A program made the translations under genes and the position numbers. Shown here piece by piece: positions 7,155 to 14,163 of a stretch of 21,997 nucleotides of DNA (positions within the stretch are counted from its first letter, which is position 1; each line of letters starts with the position of its first letter). Source of the stretch: an uncultured Bacillota bacterium (lineage in GTDB: Bacteria; Bacillota; Clostridia; Christensenellales; UBA1242); the NCBI GenBank assembly GCA_949282835.1, contig CASDQU010000042.1:1-21997 (forward strand). The letters run 5' to 3'. The notes under the pieces are model-generated. The model was not told the DNA's origin, searched no databases, and worked only from the letters and a program-made list of their open reading frames with translations.

Positions 7155-7383
7155 ACACTCCTACTTTCTGTAAATCATATAAATCGGCTTTTTCTAGAGG
7201 GGCAAGTTCATTTTTGGTAGTCTCGTATACTTGACGATAACTCTCTTGCTCCTCTACTAGCATAATATGCTCATCATTAGTAAAATTTGCATGTAAAACA
7301 TAAGAAATATAATCGCCATACTTCCTTTCGACATTTTTAATCTTTTTATTTAATTTCTTAGAAATCAAATAATTTCTTGTCAT
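7114..7383 (-). CDS. Small protein upstream of MazF, candidate antitoxin
   Basis: An 89-residue, Lys- and Glu-rich protein. AGGAGA lies 6 bases before the ATG at 7383. Its position, immediately upstream of and overlapping a MazF gene, is that of an antitoxin. The first 35 residues (MTRNYLISKKLNKKIKNVER onward) could form the strand-helix-helix of a ribbon-helix-helix DNA-binding domain, and the acidic middle (LVEEQESY, NELAPLEKADLYDL) could bind the toxin; both are inferences. It does not clearly resemble the standard Bacillus MazE (NdoAI). The last 13 codons overlap the toxin gene, unusual for this gene pair. Confidence 0.65.
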   Translation of the reverse strand: MTRNYLISKKLNKKIKNVERKYGDYISYVLHANFTNDEHIMLVEEQESYRQVYETTKNELAPLEKADLYDLQKVGVYDKPNKTRRNLLC

Positions 7384-7469
7384 AATTGTCTCCTATTTTC
7401 TTAAATTTAAACCTCTATTTAGTTTGTTTTTTAAAATTAAAAATATTCTTTGAAATGTTAATAACAACT

Positions 7470-7497
7470 AAAAAAGCACCTCGCTTTGAAGTGCCTC
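7470..7497 (-). terminator. Terminator of the recX-acpS unit
   Basis: On the - strand, GCACTTC-AAAGC-GAGGTGC (one G-T pair) is followed by TTTTTT just past the acpS stop. Confidence 0.8.
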
Positions 7498-7505
7498 TTT
7501 ATCAT

Positions 7506-7868
7506 CTACATAATAATTGCGATTGCGATTGCCGATTGTGGCGTATGTGATAGTGATACCTCAATTTTTTTACCGCTAAAACTTTCATTATATTTTTCAA
7601 GTGCCTTGCCATGCAAAATGACTATTGGTTTGCCACTCTCTTCATGTGAAAGCTCAATATCTTTAAAAACAACGCCGCTACCCTTTCCCATTTCAAGTGC
7701 TTTCATAACAGCCTCTTTAACACAAAAAAGCGCTCCTGTGCGTTGATGACGCAAACTATCACAAAAAGATTTATTCACATAATCTTTTTCCCTTTGATGA
7801 GCAATTTTATCTAAAAATTCCTCGCTTTTATCCACTCTTTCAATATCTATCATATCAATTCCTATCAT
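7506..7868 (-). CDS. acpS: Holo-[acyl-carrier-protein] synthase
   Basis: Transfers the 4'-phosphopantetheine arm of CoA to acyl carrier protein, activating fatty acid synthesis. The 120-residue protein begins MIGIDMIDIERV, with Mg-binding Asp8, and has FCVKEAVMKAL with Glu52 as the second metal ligand; the C-terminus VSLSHTPQSAIAIAI is also characteristic. The ATG at 7868 has AGGAGG 7 bases upstream; a start 14 codons further up would add residues the family lacks. The start overlaps the end of recX by 14 bases, so translation is probably coupled. Confidence 0.95.
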   Translation of the reverse strand: MIGIDMIDIERVDKSEEFLDKIAHQREKDYVNKSFCDSLRHQRTGALFCVKEAVMKALEMGKGSGVVFKDIELSHEESGKPIVILHGKALEKYNESFSGKKIEVSLSHTPQSAIAIAIIM

Positions 7869-8472
7869 CTGAAACCTCCTCCCATGCTTTTTGTATTTGG
7901 CTATAATCAAAACCTTTACCTATCATATGACTATAGAATTTTTGCTTTGTTTTTATGTCAAAAGTTTTATTTTTAAGATATTTATATCCTTCTTTAATCG
8001 CCTTTTCTTCTTCTAGCTCATCCATTAAAAGTTCATTTAGCTTATTGTCAATAATTTCGCCATCAATTCCCTTTGCCAAAAGCTCATATTTAAGTTTTTT
8101 CTTGCTCTTAGAAGAATATGAATTGATATAACTTTCGCAATATCCTTCATCATCTATATATCCATAACTTTTAAGCTTGTCAATCGCTCTTTTGATACAT
8201 TCATTTGGATAACCTTTGCCTTTCAAGTAATCGTAAAGCATTTTTTCACTCTTTAGTGATTTTTCTAAAATGCTTAACCCTCTATTAAAACAGGCATAAT
8301 CTCCATTTTCTATTTTTAGCCTCTCAAAAAAATCATCATCATAACTTTGTCCACTTTTAAGACAATGCCTAGCCAGCACTTCATCTTCATAGACACCAAA
8401 AAGCTCATCATTAAGATAAAGATAATAACGATGCCCCTTTCCTATTTTTTTTATTTGAGTAATCTCTTTCAA
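7855..8472 (-). CDS. recX: Regulatory protein RecX
   Basis: RecX-family protein of 205 residues, a modulator of RecA filaments in homologous recombination. The three-helix tandem repeats typical of RecX are visible: LSILEKSLKSEKMLYDYLKGKGY, then IDKLKSYGYIDDEGYCESYI, then KLKYELLAKGI and IKEGYKYLKNK; the end HMIGKGFDYSQIQKAWEEV is typical. The start is TTG at 8472 with GGAG six bases upstream; there is no in-frame ATG nearby. Its 3' end overlaps acpS. Confidence 0.9.
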   Translation of the reverse strand: MKEITQIKKIGKGHRYYLYLNDELFGVYEDEVLARHCLKSGQSYDDDFFERLKIENGDYACFNRGLSILEKSLKSEKMLYDYLKGKGYPNECIKRAIDKLKSYGYIDDEGYCESYINSYSSKSKKKLKYELLAKGIDGEIIDNKLNELLMDELEEEKAIKEGYKYLKNKTFDIKTKQKFYSHMIGKGFDYSQIQKAWEEVSDDRN

Positions 8473-8561
8473 TTTATACTCCTAAATTGCTTAATAATTG
8501 TCATTGCCCATGCTGTTCTAGAAAATATGCGCTATTAACAAATAAATTTACTAGATAATGT

Positions 8562-8915
8562 TTAATCAAATAACATTGCCGCCGATTTTGAATATGCTCT
8601 AATAAGTCCGCCCGCTCCAAGTTTAATGCCACCAAAATATCTCACAACTACCACTAAATAGTCAAACATATCTTTTCGCTGCAAAGTCATAAGAATTGGC
8701 CGCCCTGCTGTACCAGATGGCTCACCATCATCTACCGCTTTCTCTGCAAATGGTGTCTTTAAACGATAGGCATAGCATATATGAGTTGCTTTTTTATGTT
8801 CTTTGCTTAGCTGCCTTATAATCTCCTCAACTTGCTCTTTAGTTTGCACGCTGTAAAGATAACTGAAAAACTTGGACTTTTTTTCAATTAATAAATCTTC
8901 TTTTAATAGTTCCAT
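8562..8915 (-). CDS. Short IMPACT/YigZ-family protein (UPF0029 domain only)
   Basis: A 117-residue protein with the UPF0029 (IMPACT N-terminal) signature: KKSKFFSYLYSV, THICYAYRL, VDDGEPSGTAGRPIL, VVVVRYFGGIKLGAGGLIRAYSK. Bacterial YigZ proteins are usually about 200 residues with a C-terminal DUF1949 domain; here the stop comes right after the first domain and only 89 bases separate it from recX, so the second domain is missing, not frameshifted. The ATG at 8915 is the natural start by alignment with the motif, but no ribosome binding site is seen. Family function is poorly defined (linked to translation control in eukaryotes). Confidence 0.8.
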   Translation of the reverse strand: MELLKEDLLIEKKSKFFSYLYSVQTKEQVEEIIRQLSKEHKKATHICYAYRLKTPFAEKAVDDGEPSGTAGRPILMTLQRKDMFDYLVVVVRYFGGIKLGAGGLIRAYSKSAAMLFD

Positions 8916-9033
8916 CAAAAATATTTTAAAATAAATGATAAAATAAGTCAAAAATTTTTGCAAAAATTGAGATATTTAGCAAAAGATAATAAGCTCACTC
9001 ATATATCCTATTTTTTTGCACCAAATAACAAAA

Positions 9034-9108
9034 ATGATTTGATATAGCTATTTATTCTCGGAAGCCGAACTTGCTTGCAAGAGTAAGGCTGATGGTTATT
9101 CAAATCAT
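9034..9108. repeat. Long imperfect hairpin downstream of tyrS
   Basis: ATGATTTGA (9034-9042) and its exact complement (9100-9108) bound a 75-base stretch; with one bulged base the stem extends by about five pairs. Inside are nested short arms (AGCC/GGCT and ACTTGC/GCAAG). It lies 9 bases past the tyrS stop on the - strand and may act as a terminator or 3' stabiliser, though no T-run is seen. Confidence 0.55.
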
Positions 9109-9117
9109 AATTTATAT

Positions 9118-10362
9118 TTAATCTTTTATAACTACTTTAATAAAGTTTTTCTTGCCCTTTTTCAAAAGCAGCGAGCCATTTTCAAAGTTTTTATCACTAA
9201 CAACCAATGAAAAATCGTCAACTTTTACTCCAGCCATAGTGATTGCTCCACCCTGAATAAGACGGCGTGCCTCACTTTTTGAAGGAGCAAGTGAGGTTTT
9301 AAATAACAATTCGCAAATATTTATACCTTCTTTGATTTCCTCTCTTTTTAGCTGATAAATTGGAGCGTTATCGCCACCTTCGGTAAATAAATTTTCGCTC
9401 ATTTGTCGTGCCTTTACAGCATCTTCTTCACCACGAACAAACTTTGTCAATTCAAAACATAGAGTTTTTTTAGCGCTGACAATATCTGCTTTGATAATTT
9501 TTCTCACCTCGTCCATAGGAATATCGGTAAACAAAGCGAACATCATTTCTAGGCAGGCATCTGGAGTTTGGTATATGCCTTGATAGAAATCATAGGCTGA
9601 AATTTTATCTTTATCAATCCAAATTGCTCCTTTTTCAGTTTTGCCCATCTTTTTGCCTTCTGGAGTTAATAGCAAAGGATTTGTTGCACCAACCATATTA
9701 CGCTCTACTCCATCATCAAAACTGAGTTTTCTGGCAAGTTTAACACCTGCAGCAATGTTACCCCACTGGTCAGCACCACCCCATTCAAGAGAGCAACCTT
9801 TTTCTTTATTTAGATGCACAAAATCATAAGCCTGCATAGGCATATAGCCAAGTTCAAATAAAGTCAAACCATCTTTAAGCCTGTTATCATATATTTCGCT
9901 TGTGAGCATTTCGTTTACATTAAATTTAGAGCCTATATCTCTCATAAAATCGATATAACTTATATCTTTAAACCAATCATAGTTATTGACAATTTCCGCC
10001 TTGTTTTCGCCCTCAAAATCTAAGAATATTGAAAGAGATTTTTTGATTGCCTCAATATTTTTTACAATTTGCTCTTTTGGCATAATTTTTCTTATTTCGC
10101 TTCGCCCGCTTGGGTCACCAATGCAAGCTGTCGCTCCTCCCATAAGCAAATATACCTTATGACCAGCTTGCTGAAAGCGGCGCATAATGGTATATGGTAC
10201 GCAGTGGCCAATGTGCAAACTGTCAGCTGTAGGGTCTGTACCTTCATAAACGGCAATAGGCTTGCCACTTTCAAGCATCTTCTTCAATGCTTCCTCATCG
10301 GTAGATTGGTATAATAATCCTCTCTCTTTTAATGTTTTAAATAAACTTGTATCAACTTTCAT
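9118..10362 (-). CDS. tyrS: Tyrosyl-tRNA synthetase
   Basis: Class I aminoacyl-tRNA synthetase that charges tRNA-Tyr, 414 residues, the normal bacterial TyrS length. The ATP-binding HIGH motif is at residues 50-53 (SLHIGHCVP) and the KMSKS counterpart is KMGKT near residue 237. GGADQWGN, conserved in TyrS, is present, and the C-terminus carries the S4-like RNA-binding domain (SEARRLIQGGAITMAGVKVD). The ATG at 10362 has AGGAGG six bases upstream. It is the second gene behind a T-box leader whose probable specifier codon is UAC (Tyr), 11 bases after the phosphodiesterase-like gene, so both should be induced when uncharged tRNA-Tyr accumulates. Confidence 0.96.
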   Translation of the reverse strand: MKVDTSLFKTLKERGLLYQSTDEEALKKMLESGKPIAVYEGTDPTADSLHIGHCVPYTIMRRFQQAGHKVYLLMGGATACIGDPSGRSEIRKIMPKEQIVKNIEAIKKSLSIFLDFEGENKAEIVNNYDWFKDISYIDFMRDIGSKFNVNEMLTSEIYDNRLKDGLTLFELGYMPMQAYDFVHLNKEKGCSLEWGGADQWGNIAAGVKLARKLSFDDGVERNMVGATNPLLLTPEGKKMGKTEKGAIWIDKDKISAYDFYQGIYQTPDACLEMMFALFTDIPMDEVRKIIKADIVSAKKTLCFELTKFVRGEEDAVKARQMSENLFTEGGDNAPIYQLKREEIKEGINICELLFKTSLAPSKSEARRLIQGGAITMAGVKVDDFSLVVSDKNFENGSLLLKKGKKNFIKVVIKD

Positions 10363-10372
10363 AATATCCTCC

Positions 10373-11476
10373 TTAATTTTCAATAATAATCAATGGCAAA
10401 ATCATCTCTCTAGCTGTTAAGCCTGTATGATGACCTTTAAACCTATTACTTATAGGCGACATTAAAATCATTTTATCTGTATTTTTGGCAACTGCTATAT
10501 AATCTCCTAAAAGTTTTAATTTTGTAGTTCTAGGGCCAAAATAGTTTTTTCTAATTAAATCTTCAACTTTATAAAATTTTAAATCTTTTTTGTATTTTTT
10601 TGTTTCATTTAAGAAATTTTTCTCCTCTCCTTCCTTGATTTGAAAAGAGCAAGCTCTAGGCTCTAAATAGAGGGGAACTTTTAGCGTTTTCAAAAGCCGC
10701 TCATCTTTATATAATTCAATATATTCCTTTATATCTGTTTGCCCATGGTCTGGAGTTATAATCAAGAGAGTATTTTTATTGTTTTTGATAAATAATTCTA
10801 TTTTATCATTCAAATAACTGATAATCTCTCTTGCCTTTTCACTTGTTACACCATAGTTATGCATGATATGGTCAGGTTCTGGAGAATAGGCATAAATAAA
10901 CTGTTTATCTGGCAAATTACATATTTTCTCTAAATTTAAAAATAAGTCATCTAGCTTGTCAAAGCTATAATTCTTTACCTTACTTTCAATATATGGAGGA
11001 AAAACAGTTGAAATATTGTATTTTAAAGAGCTTTTTTCATAATATGGCTCAAATTGTAAAATATCTTTAATTTTGCTCATGTCAACCGCTTCTTTTGTGT
11101 AATAGTTTTCACCTGTATAAATGATTACACAAGCTTGCAATTCTTCAAAATAAACACTCCAACCAAACAAACCATGTTGCGAAGGATATAACGCGCTTTG
11201 CAATGATGTAGTAGCATTGGTAGTGGTGGAAGGAAACACCGATGTAATTTTTTGCGCAATATTTTTAATTAAAAAGCTGTTTTTGTTTAAATTTTGTTTT
11301 AATGGATAAATTCCCAGCCCATCAATGCATAGATAAACTATATTTTTATACCCCTTGTTTAAAGCTTTTTGAAGTCTTCTATTTTTATATATTTCATTTT
11401 TAAAGCCTAAAAAATCTGCCAGTGTAGCACTGACATTAAGCACGGAATTTTTGAAATTAGGCTTAATAAAATTCAT
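10373..11476 (-). CDS. Type I phosphodiesterase/alkaline-phosphatase-superfamily protein
   Basis: A 367-residue member of the alkaline phosphatase superfamily, nearest to the type I phosphodiesterase/nucleotide pyrophosphatase group. Metal-binding and catalytic motifs are in order: YLCIDGLG (first Asp), FPSTTTNATTS (Thr nucleophile region), PEPDHIMHNYG (second metal set), IITPDHGQT and KGHHTGL. No signal peptide is visible, so a cytoplasmic location is likely. The ATG at 11476 has AAGGAGA upstream and lies just past the T-box terminator; a start further up would fall inside the terminator. It is the first gene of the tyrosine T-box operon. Substrate unknown; known relatives cleave phosphodiesters or pyrophosphates. 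Confidence 0.8.
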   Translation of the reverse strand: MNFIKPNFKNSVLNVSATLADFLGFKNEIYKNRRLQKALNKGYKNIVYLCIDGLGIYPLKQNLNKNSFLIKNIAQKITSVFPSTTTNATTSLQSALYPSQHGLFGWSVYFEELQACVIIYTGENYYTKEAVDMSKIKDILQFEPYYEKSSLKYNISTVFPPYIESKVKNYSFDKLDDLFLNLEKICNLPDKQFIYAYSPEPDHIMHNYGVTSEKAREIISYLNDKIELFIKNNKNTLLIITPDHGQTDIKEYIELYKDERLLKTLKVPLYLEPRACSFQIKEGEEKNFLNETKKYKKDLKFYKVEDLIRKNYFGPRTTKLKLLGDYIAVAKNTDKMILMSPISNRFKGHHTGLTAREMILPLIIIEN

Positions 11477-11490
11477 AAACTTCTCCTTAC

Positions 11491-11525
11491 AAAAAAAACA
11501 CATTCTATATTAGGACGAATGTGTT
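11491..11525 (-). terminator. T-box attenuator terminator
   Basis: On the - strand, AACACATTC pairs with GAATGTGTT (arms at 11517-11525 and 11497-11505) and is followed by a run of T. The competing antiterminator pairs TTAGG before the T-box motif with CCTAA inside this hairpin. Confidence 0.9.
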
Positions 11526-11547
11526 CGTGGTACCACCTAAATTTACA

Positions 11548-12005
11548 TGGGGACAACCTAAACACTTAACGCTGACACGGGAATTTCTCCCTAACAGCTA
11601 TGTTTGGTTTTCCCCATGTTCCCCTTTCCGCTCTCTTGAAATTTCCGCTGGACAATTTCGGCGAGCTGTTGCGCCTGCAGAATTTTAAAGCCGGGCTAAG
11701 CCTCTTTACTTCAAAATTCTTCCGGCATTATTTGAAAAGGTTTTTTTTATCTTTCTTTTTCCTTCTCTGGGGACAACCTAAACACTTAACGCTGACACGG
11801 GAATTTCTCCCTAACAGCTATGTTTGGTTTCCCCCATGTTCCCCTTTCCGCTCTCTTGAAATTTCCGCTGGACAATTTCGGCGAGCTGTTGCGCCTGCAG
11901 AATTTTAAAGCCGGGCTAAGCCTCTTTACTTCAAAATTCTTCCGGCATTATTTGAAAAAGTTTTTTTAATCTTTCTTTTCCCTTCTCTGGGGACAACCTA
12001 AACAC
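11548..12005. repeat. Two tandem 220-bp units plus an 18-bp third start inside the T-box leader
   Basis: The 18-mer TGGGGACAACCTAAACAC occurs at 11548, 11768 and 11988, exactly 220 bases apart. Units 11548-11767 and 11768-11987 are nearly identical, differing mainly in homopolymer runs. On the - strand each unit can fold: AGAATTTT/AAAATTCT, GGCG/CGCC, and a stem joining GGGG..AACC.AAACA to TGTTTAGGTT..CCCC around an inner GCTG/CAGC hairpin. Open frames seen on the + strand run through both copies and look incidental. Confidence 0.93.
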
Positions 12006-12192
12006 CATACTGTAATTTAAAGTGATTGTGTTGCCTATGCCTTATTAACCCTATTCGCAAGGTGTCGCGCAAGACTTGAAAAAGTTGTAATTCACTAAAC
12101 AAAACTCTTTTGGATTTTCACCAGCCATCCTCTCTCTTTAAAGATATTTTGCCGCTACTAATCTTCTCCACCATCTTGATTAAATTAACTTT

Positions 12193-12221
12193 AATATATC
12201 ATCTTTTATCTACAATGTCAA
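12193..12221 (-). promoter_or_regulatory. Promoter of the T-box operon
   Basis: On the - strand, TTGACA (12216-12221), a 17-base spacer and TATATT (12193-12198) sit 32 bases past the ung stop, placing the transcript start near 12186. Confidence 0.85.
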
Positions 12222-12253
12222 TTAAATTTTATTCAATAAATAAATCTAAACAT

Positions 12254-12913
12254 TTATCGCCAATCAATGGCCTCTTCACCATTTTCTTTTAAAAATTCAT
12301 TGCATTTTGAAAAATGTTTACAACCAAAAAATCCTCTATAGGCTGACAATGGACTTGGATGTGGCGCTTTTAAAACTAAATGTTGCGACCCTATCAAATC
12401 GCTATAACCTTGAGCATATGCCCCCCAAAGCATAAAAACTATTGGTTTTTCTCTCTTACCAAGAAGCTCAATAATCTTACGCGTTAAAATTTCCCAGCCT
12501 TTATCTTTATGAGAATTCGCTGCCCCTCTACGCACCGTTAAAACTGTGTTTAATAATAGCACTCCTTGCCTTGCCCATCGCTCTAAATTGCCACTTTTTT
12601 GACAGGTAATGTTTAAATCGTCTTCAATTTCTTTCATGATATTGACAAGTGATGGCGGAATATCTACATTATCAGGCACACTAAATGATAAACCCTGAGC
12701 TTGTAATGGCTCATGATATGGGTCTTGCCCTATTATCACCACCTTGACTTTATCAAAAGGTAGATGATTTAAGGCATTAAAAATTTTATCTTCACTTGGA
12801 TATATTTCATGTTGCGAATATTCTTCTTTTAAAAATAATTGAAGATTTTTAAAATATTCTTTGCCAAACTCTTCTTTGAGAAGTTCATACCAACTTTTTC
12901 TTATCTGTATCAT
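12254..12913 (-). CDS. ung: Uracil-DNA glycosylase
   Basis: Family 1 uracil-DNA glycosylase, 219 residues, which removes uracil from DNA as the first step of base excision repair. The catalytic water-activating loop GQDPYH has Asp64; the proline-rich SLVNIMKE and the C-terminal HPSPLSAYRGF loop, with its catalytic His, are intact. No ribosome binding site precedes the ATG at 12913; instead a strong promoter ends six bases before it, so the mRNA may be leaderless. The gene stands alone between the cloverleaf element and the T-box promoter. Confidence 0.96.
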   Translation of the reverse strand: MIQIRKSWYELLKEEFGKEYFKNLQLFLKEEYSQHEIYPSEDKIFNALNHLPFDKVKVVIIGQDPYHEPLQAQGLSFSVPDNVDIPPSLVNIMKEIEDDLNITCQKSGNLERWARQGVLLLNTVLTVRRGAANSHKDKGWEILTRKIIELLGKREKPIVFMLWGAYAQGYSDLIGSQHLVLKAPHPSPLSAYRGFFGCKHFSKCNEFLKENGEEAIDWR

Positions 12914-12919
12914 GTATTT

Positions 12920-12947
12920 ATTATATAATAATTTGTTTGAAAGTCAA
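12920..12947 (-). promoter_or_regulatory. ung promoter abutting the start codon
   Basis: On the - strand, TTGACT (12942-12947), a 16-base spacer and TATAAT (12920-12925) leave six bases before the ATG at 12913, so transcription should begin at or beside the A of the start codon. Confidence 0.7.
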
Positions 12948-12984
12948 ACAATAAATTTAATTTGCAATAATTTGAAATTTACTT

Positions 12985-12992
12985 GATATAAT
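12985..12992 (+). promoter_or_regulatory. Possible extended -10 element before the cloverleaf
   Basis: TGATATAAT (TG at 12984-12985, TATAAT 12987-12992) would start transcription about 13000, 14 bases before the cloverleaf. The -35 is poor, so this is tentative. Confidence 0.3.
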
Positions 12993-13013
12993 ATTTGTTT
13001 TAACTGTCTCTAC

Positions 13014-13095
13014 ACAAGCCCTGCATGCTAAATGCATGCTAAAACTCAAAAAGAGTTTAAAAAATTTGGACAATGTCCAAATTTTTAGGGCTTGT
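13014..13095. repeat. 82-bp perfect cloverleaf-shaped inverted-repeat element
   Basis: A 9-bp closing stem (ACAAGCCCT at 13014-13022 with 13087-13095) encloses three perfect hairpins: GCATGC/GCATGC with a 5-base loop (13023-13039), AAACTC/GAGTTT with a 5-base loop (13042-13058), and a 12-bp stem with a 3-base loop (13060-13086). Only three bases are unpaired at the junction. It can form on either strand. It does not have tRNA-conserved loops. It lies 78 bases past the end of the GGGtGRT gene. Its identity is unknown: structured RNA, terminator-like element or mobile palindromic repeat. Confidence 0.9.
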
Positions 13096-13173
13096 AATTG
13101 ATAAAAATTTATATATTAATAAATATTTTCAATTTTATTTGTAAAAAATTTATCAAATTTTATTTATAAAACA

Positions 13174-14163
13174 TTATTTTGCGCAACTAGTTTCAACTGC
13201 TACAGCAAGAGCGACAGTTGCACCTACTATTGGATTGTTGCCCATTCCAATAAAACCCATCATTTCCACATGAGCTGGAACAGATGATGAGCCTGCAAAT
13301 TGTGCGTCACAATGCATTCTGCCCATAGTATCAGTAAGCCCATAACTTGCTGGGCCGCAACGCATATTGTCTGGATGAAGAGTTCTGCCTGTGCCACCAC
13401 CTGAAGCGACCGAAAAATATTCTCTTCCATTTTCAAAACACCATTTTTTATATATGCCAGCTACTGGATGCTGAAAGCGGGTTGGATTTGTCGAATTACC
13501 AGTAATTGAAACATCCACCTTTTCATGCTTCATAATTGCCACACCCTCTGGCACATCATAAGCTCCATAGACTTTAACTTTGCTGCGCTCACCGCTAGAG
13601 AAAGCTTTTTCTCCCAAAATGTGCAGTTGCCCAGTTTTATGGTCAAAATTTGTTTCCACAAAGGTAAAGCCATTAACTCTTGAGATGATATATGCGGCGT
13701 CCTTGCCAAGTCCGTTGAGTATTACATTAAGAGGTGATTTTCTTACTTTATTCGCACTTGTTACAATACCTATAGCGCCTTCTGCAGCTGCAAAACTTTC
13801 ATGCCCAGCAAGAAAGCAAAAACTTTTAGTCTCTTCTTTTAAAAGCATGCTTCCAAGCTTTCCATGGCCTATGCCTATTTGACGCTCGTCTGCAACCGAA
13901 CCTTTAATGCAATATGCTTGCAAACCTTCGCCAATTTTCAATGCCACTTCGCTTGCCTTTGTAACTCCACATTTAAGAGCGATAGCCACACCAAGCTCAT
14001 AAGCTTTAACCGCATTATCAAAACAAATAGGCTGAATACCTTTTACAATTTTTTCTACATCTATACCCGCCTTTTGTGTTATTTCTTTTGCCTGTTCAAG
14101 ACTTTTTATGTCATATTTCTTTAGAGTTTGCTCTATCCCTGTCTTTTTTGTTGTAATATCCAT
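13174..14163 (-). CDS. GGGtGRT protein
   Basis: A 329-residue protein recognised by the signature that names its family, SVASGGGTGRTLHP near residue 255, and by its neighbour, a NifU-like scaffold. The family is found mainly in anaerobic Firmicutes and has no established biochemical role; the constant pairing suggests work with iron-sulfur cluster assembly. It is rich in conserved Gly/His stretches (GIGHGKLG, AGHESFAAAEGA) and no membrane segment is visible. The ATG shares one base with the stop of the upstream gene (TAATG), and GGAGGG lies within the end of that gene, indicating translational coupling. The downstream intergenic region carries the cloverleaf element. Confidence 0.85.
   Translation of the reverse strand: MDITTKKTGIEQTLKKYDIKSLEQAKEITQKAGIDVEKIVKGIQPICFDNAVKAYELGVAIALKCGVTKASEVALKIGEGLQAYCIKGSVADERQIGIGHGKLGSMLLKEETKSFCFLAGHESFAAAEGAIGIVTSANKVRKSPLNVILNGLGKDAAYIISRVNGFTFVETNFDHKTGQLHILGEKAFSSGERSKVKVYGAYDVPEGVAIMKHEKVDVSITGNSTNPTRFQHPVAGIYKKWCFENGREYFSVASGGGTGRTLHPDNMRCGPASYGLTDTMGRMHCDAQFAGSSSVPAHVEMMGFIGMGNNPIVGATVALAVAVETSCAK

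Larger units (their letters stand above)
11491..12186 (-). promoter_or_regulatory. Tyrosine T-box riboswitch leader
   Basis: A T-box leader that senses uncharged tRNA-Tyr. The conserved antiterminator element AGGTGGTACCACG is at 11526-11538, followed by the terminator. At the 5' end, Stem I is recognisable: base arms CAAGA/TCTTG (12174-12178 and 12070-12074), the AGAGAG bulge with a distal GGTG loop (about 12112-12137), and the probable specifier TAC at 12087-12089 in GAATTACAAC, fitting the tyrS target. Between Stem I and the antiterminator lie two tandem 220-base units not part of any T-box known to me, making the leader about 700 bases instead of the usual 250-300. Confidence 0.88.

Noticed and set aside
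8964..9033. Promoter or gene between tyrS and the IMPACT-family gene
   Set aside because: The bases are AT-rich with no convincing -35/-10 pair and no reading frame with a ribosome binding site.
11700..11760. Short 8-codon frame (ATGGGG...TAG) in each 220-bp unit as a leader peptide
   Set aside because: It is too short to be distinguished from chance and is not rich in Tyr codons.
11600..11908. Open frame of about 100 codons through the tandem 220-bp units on the + strand
   Set aside because: It reads across both repeat copies in different frames, has no ribosome binding site, and lies opposite a well-supported T-box leader.
11548..12005. CRISPR or tandem satellite array
   Set aside because: Units are 220 bp without short repeats and variable spacers, and only two full copies exist.
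13014..13095. tRNA gene
   Set aside because: The cloverleaf shape is there but there is no T-loop TTCRA, no D-loop GG, no CCA and the arm sizes are wrong.
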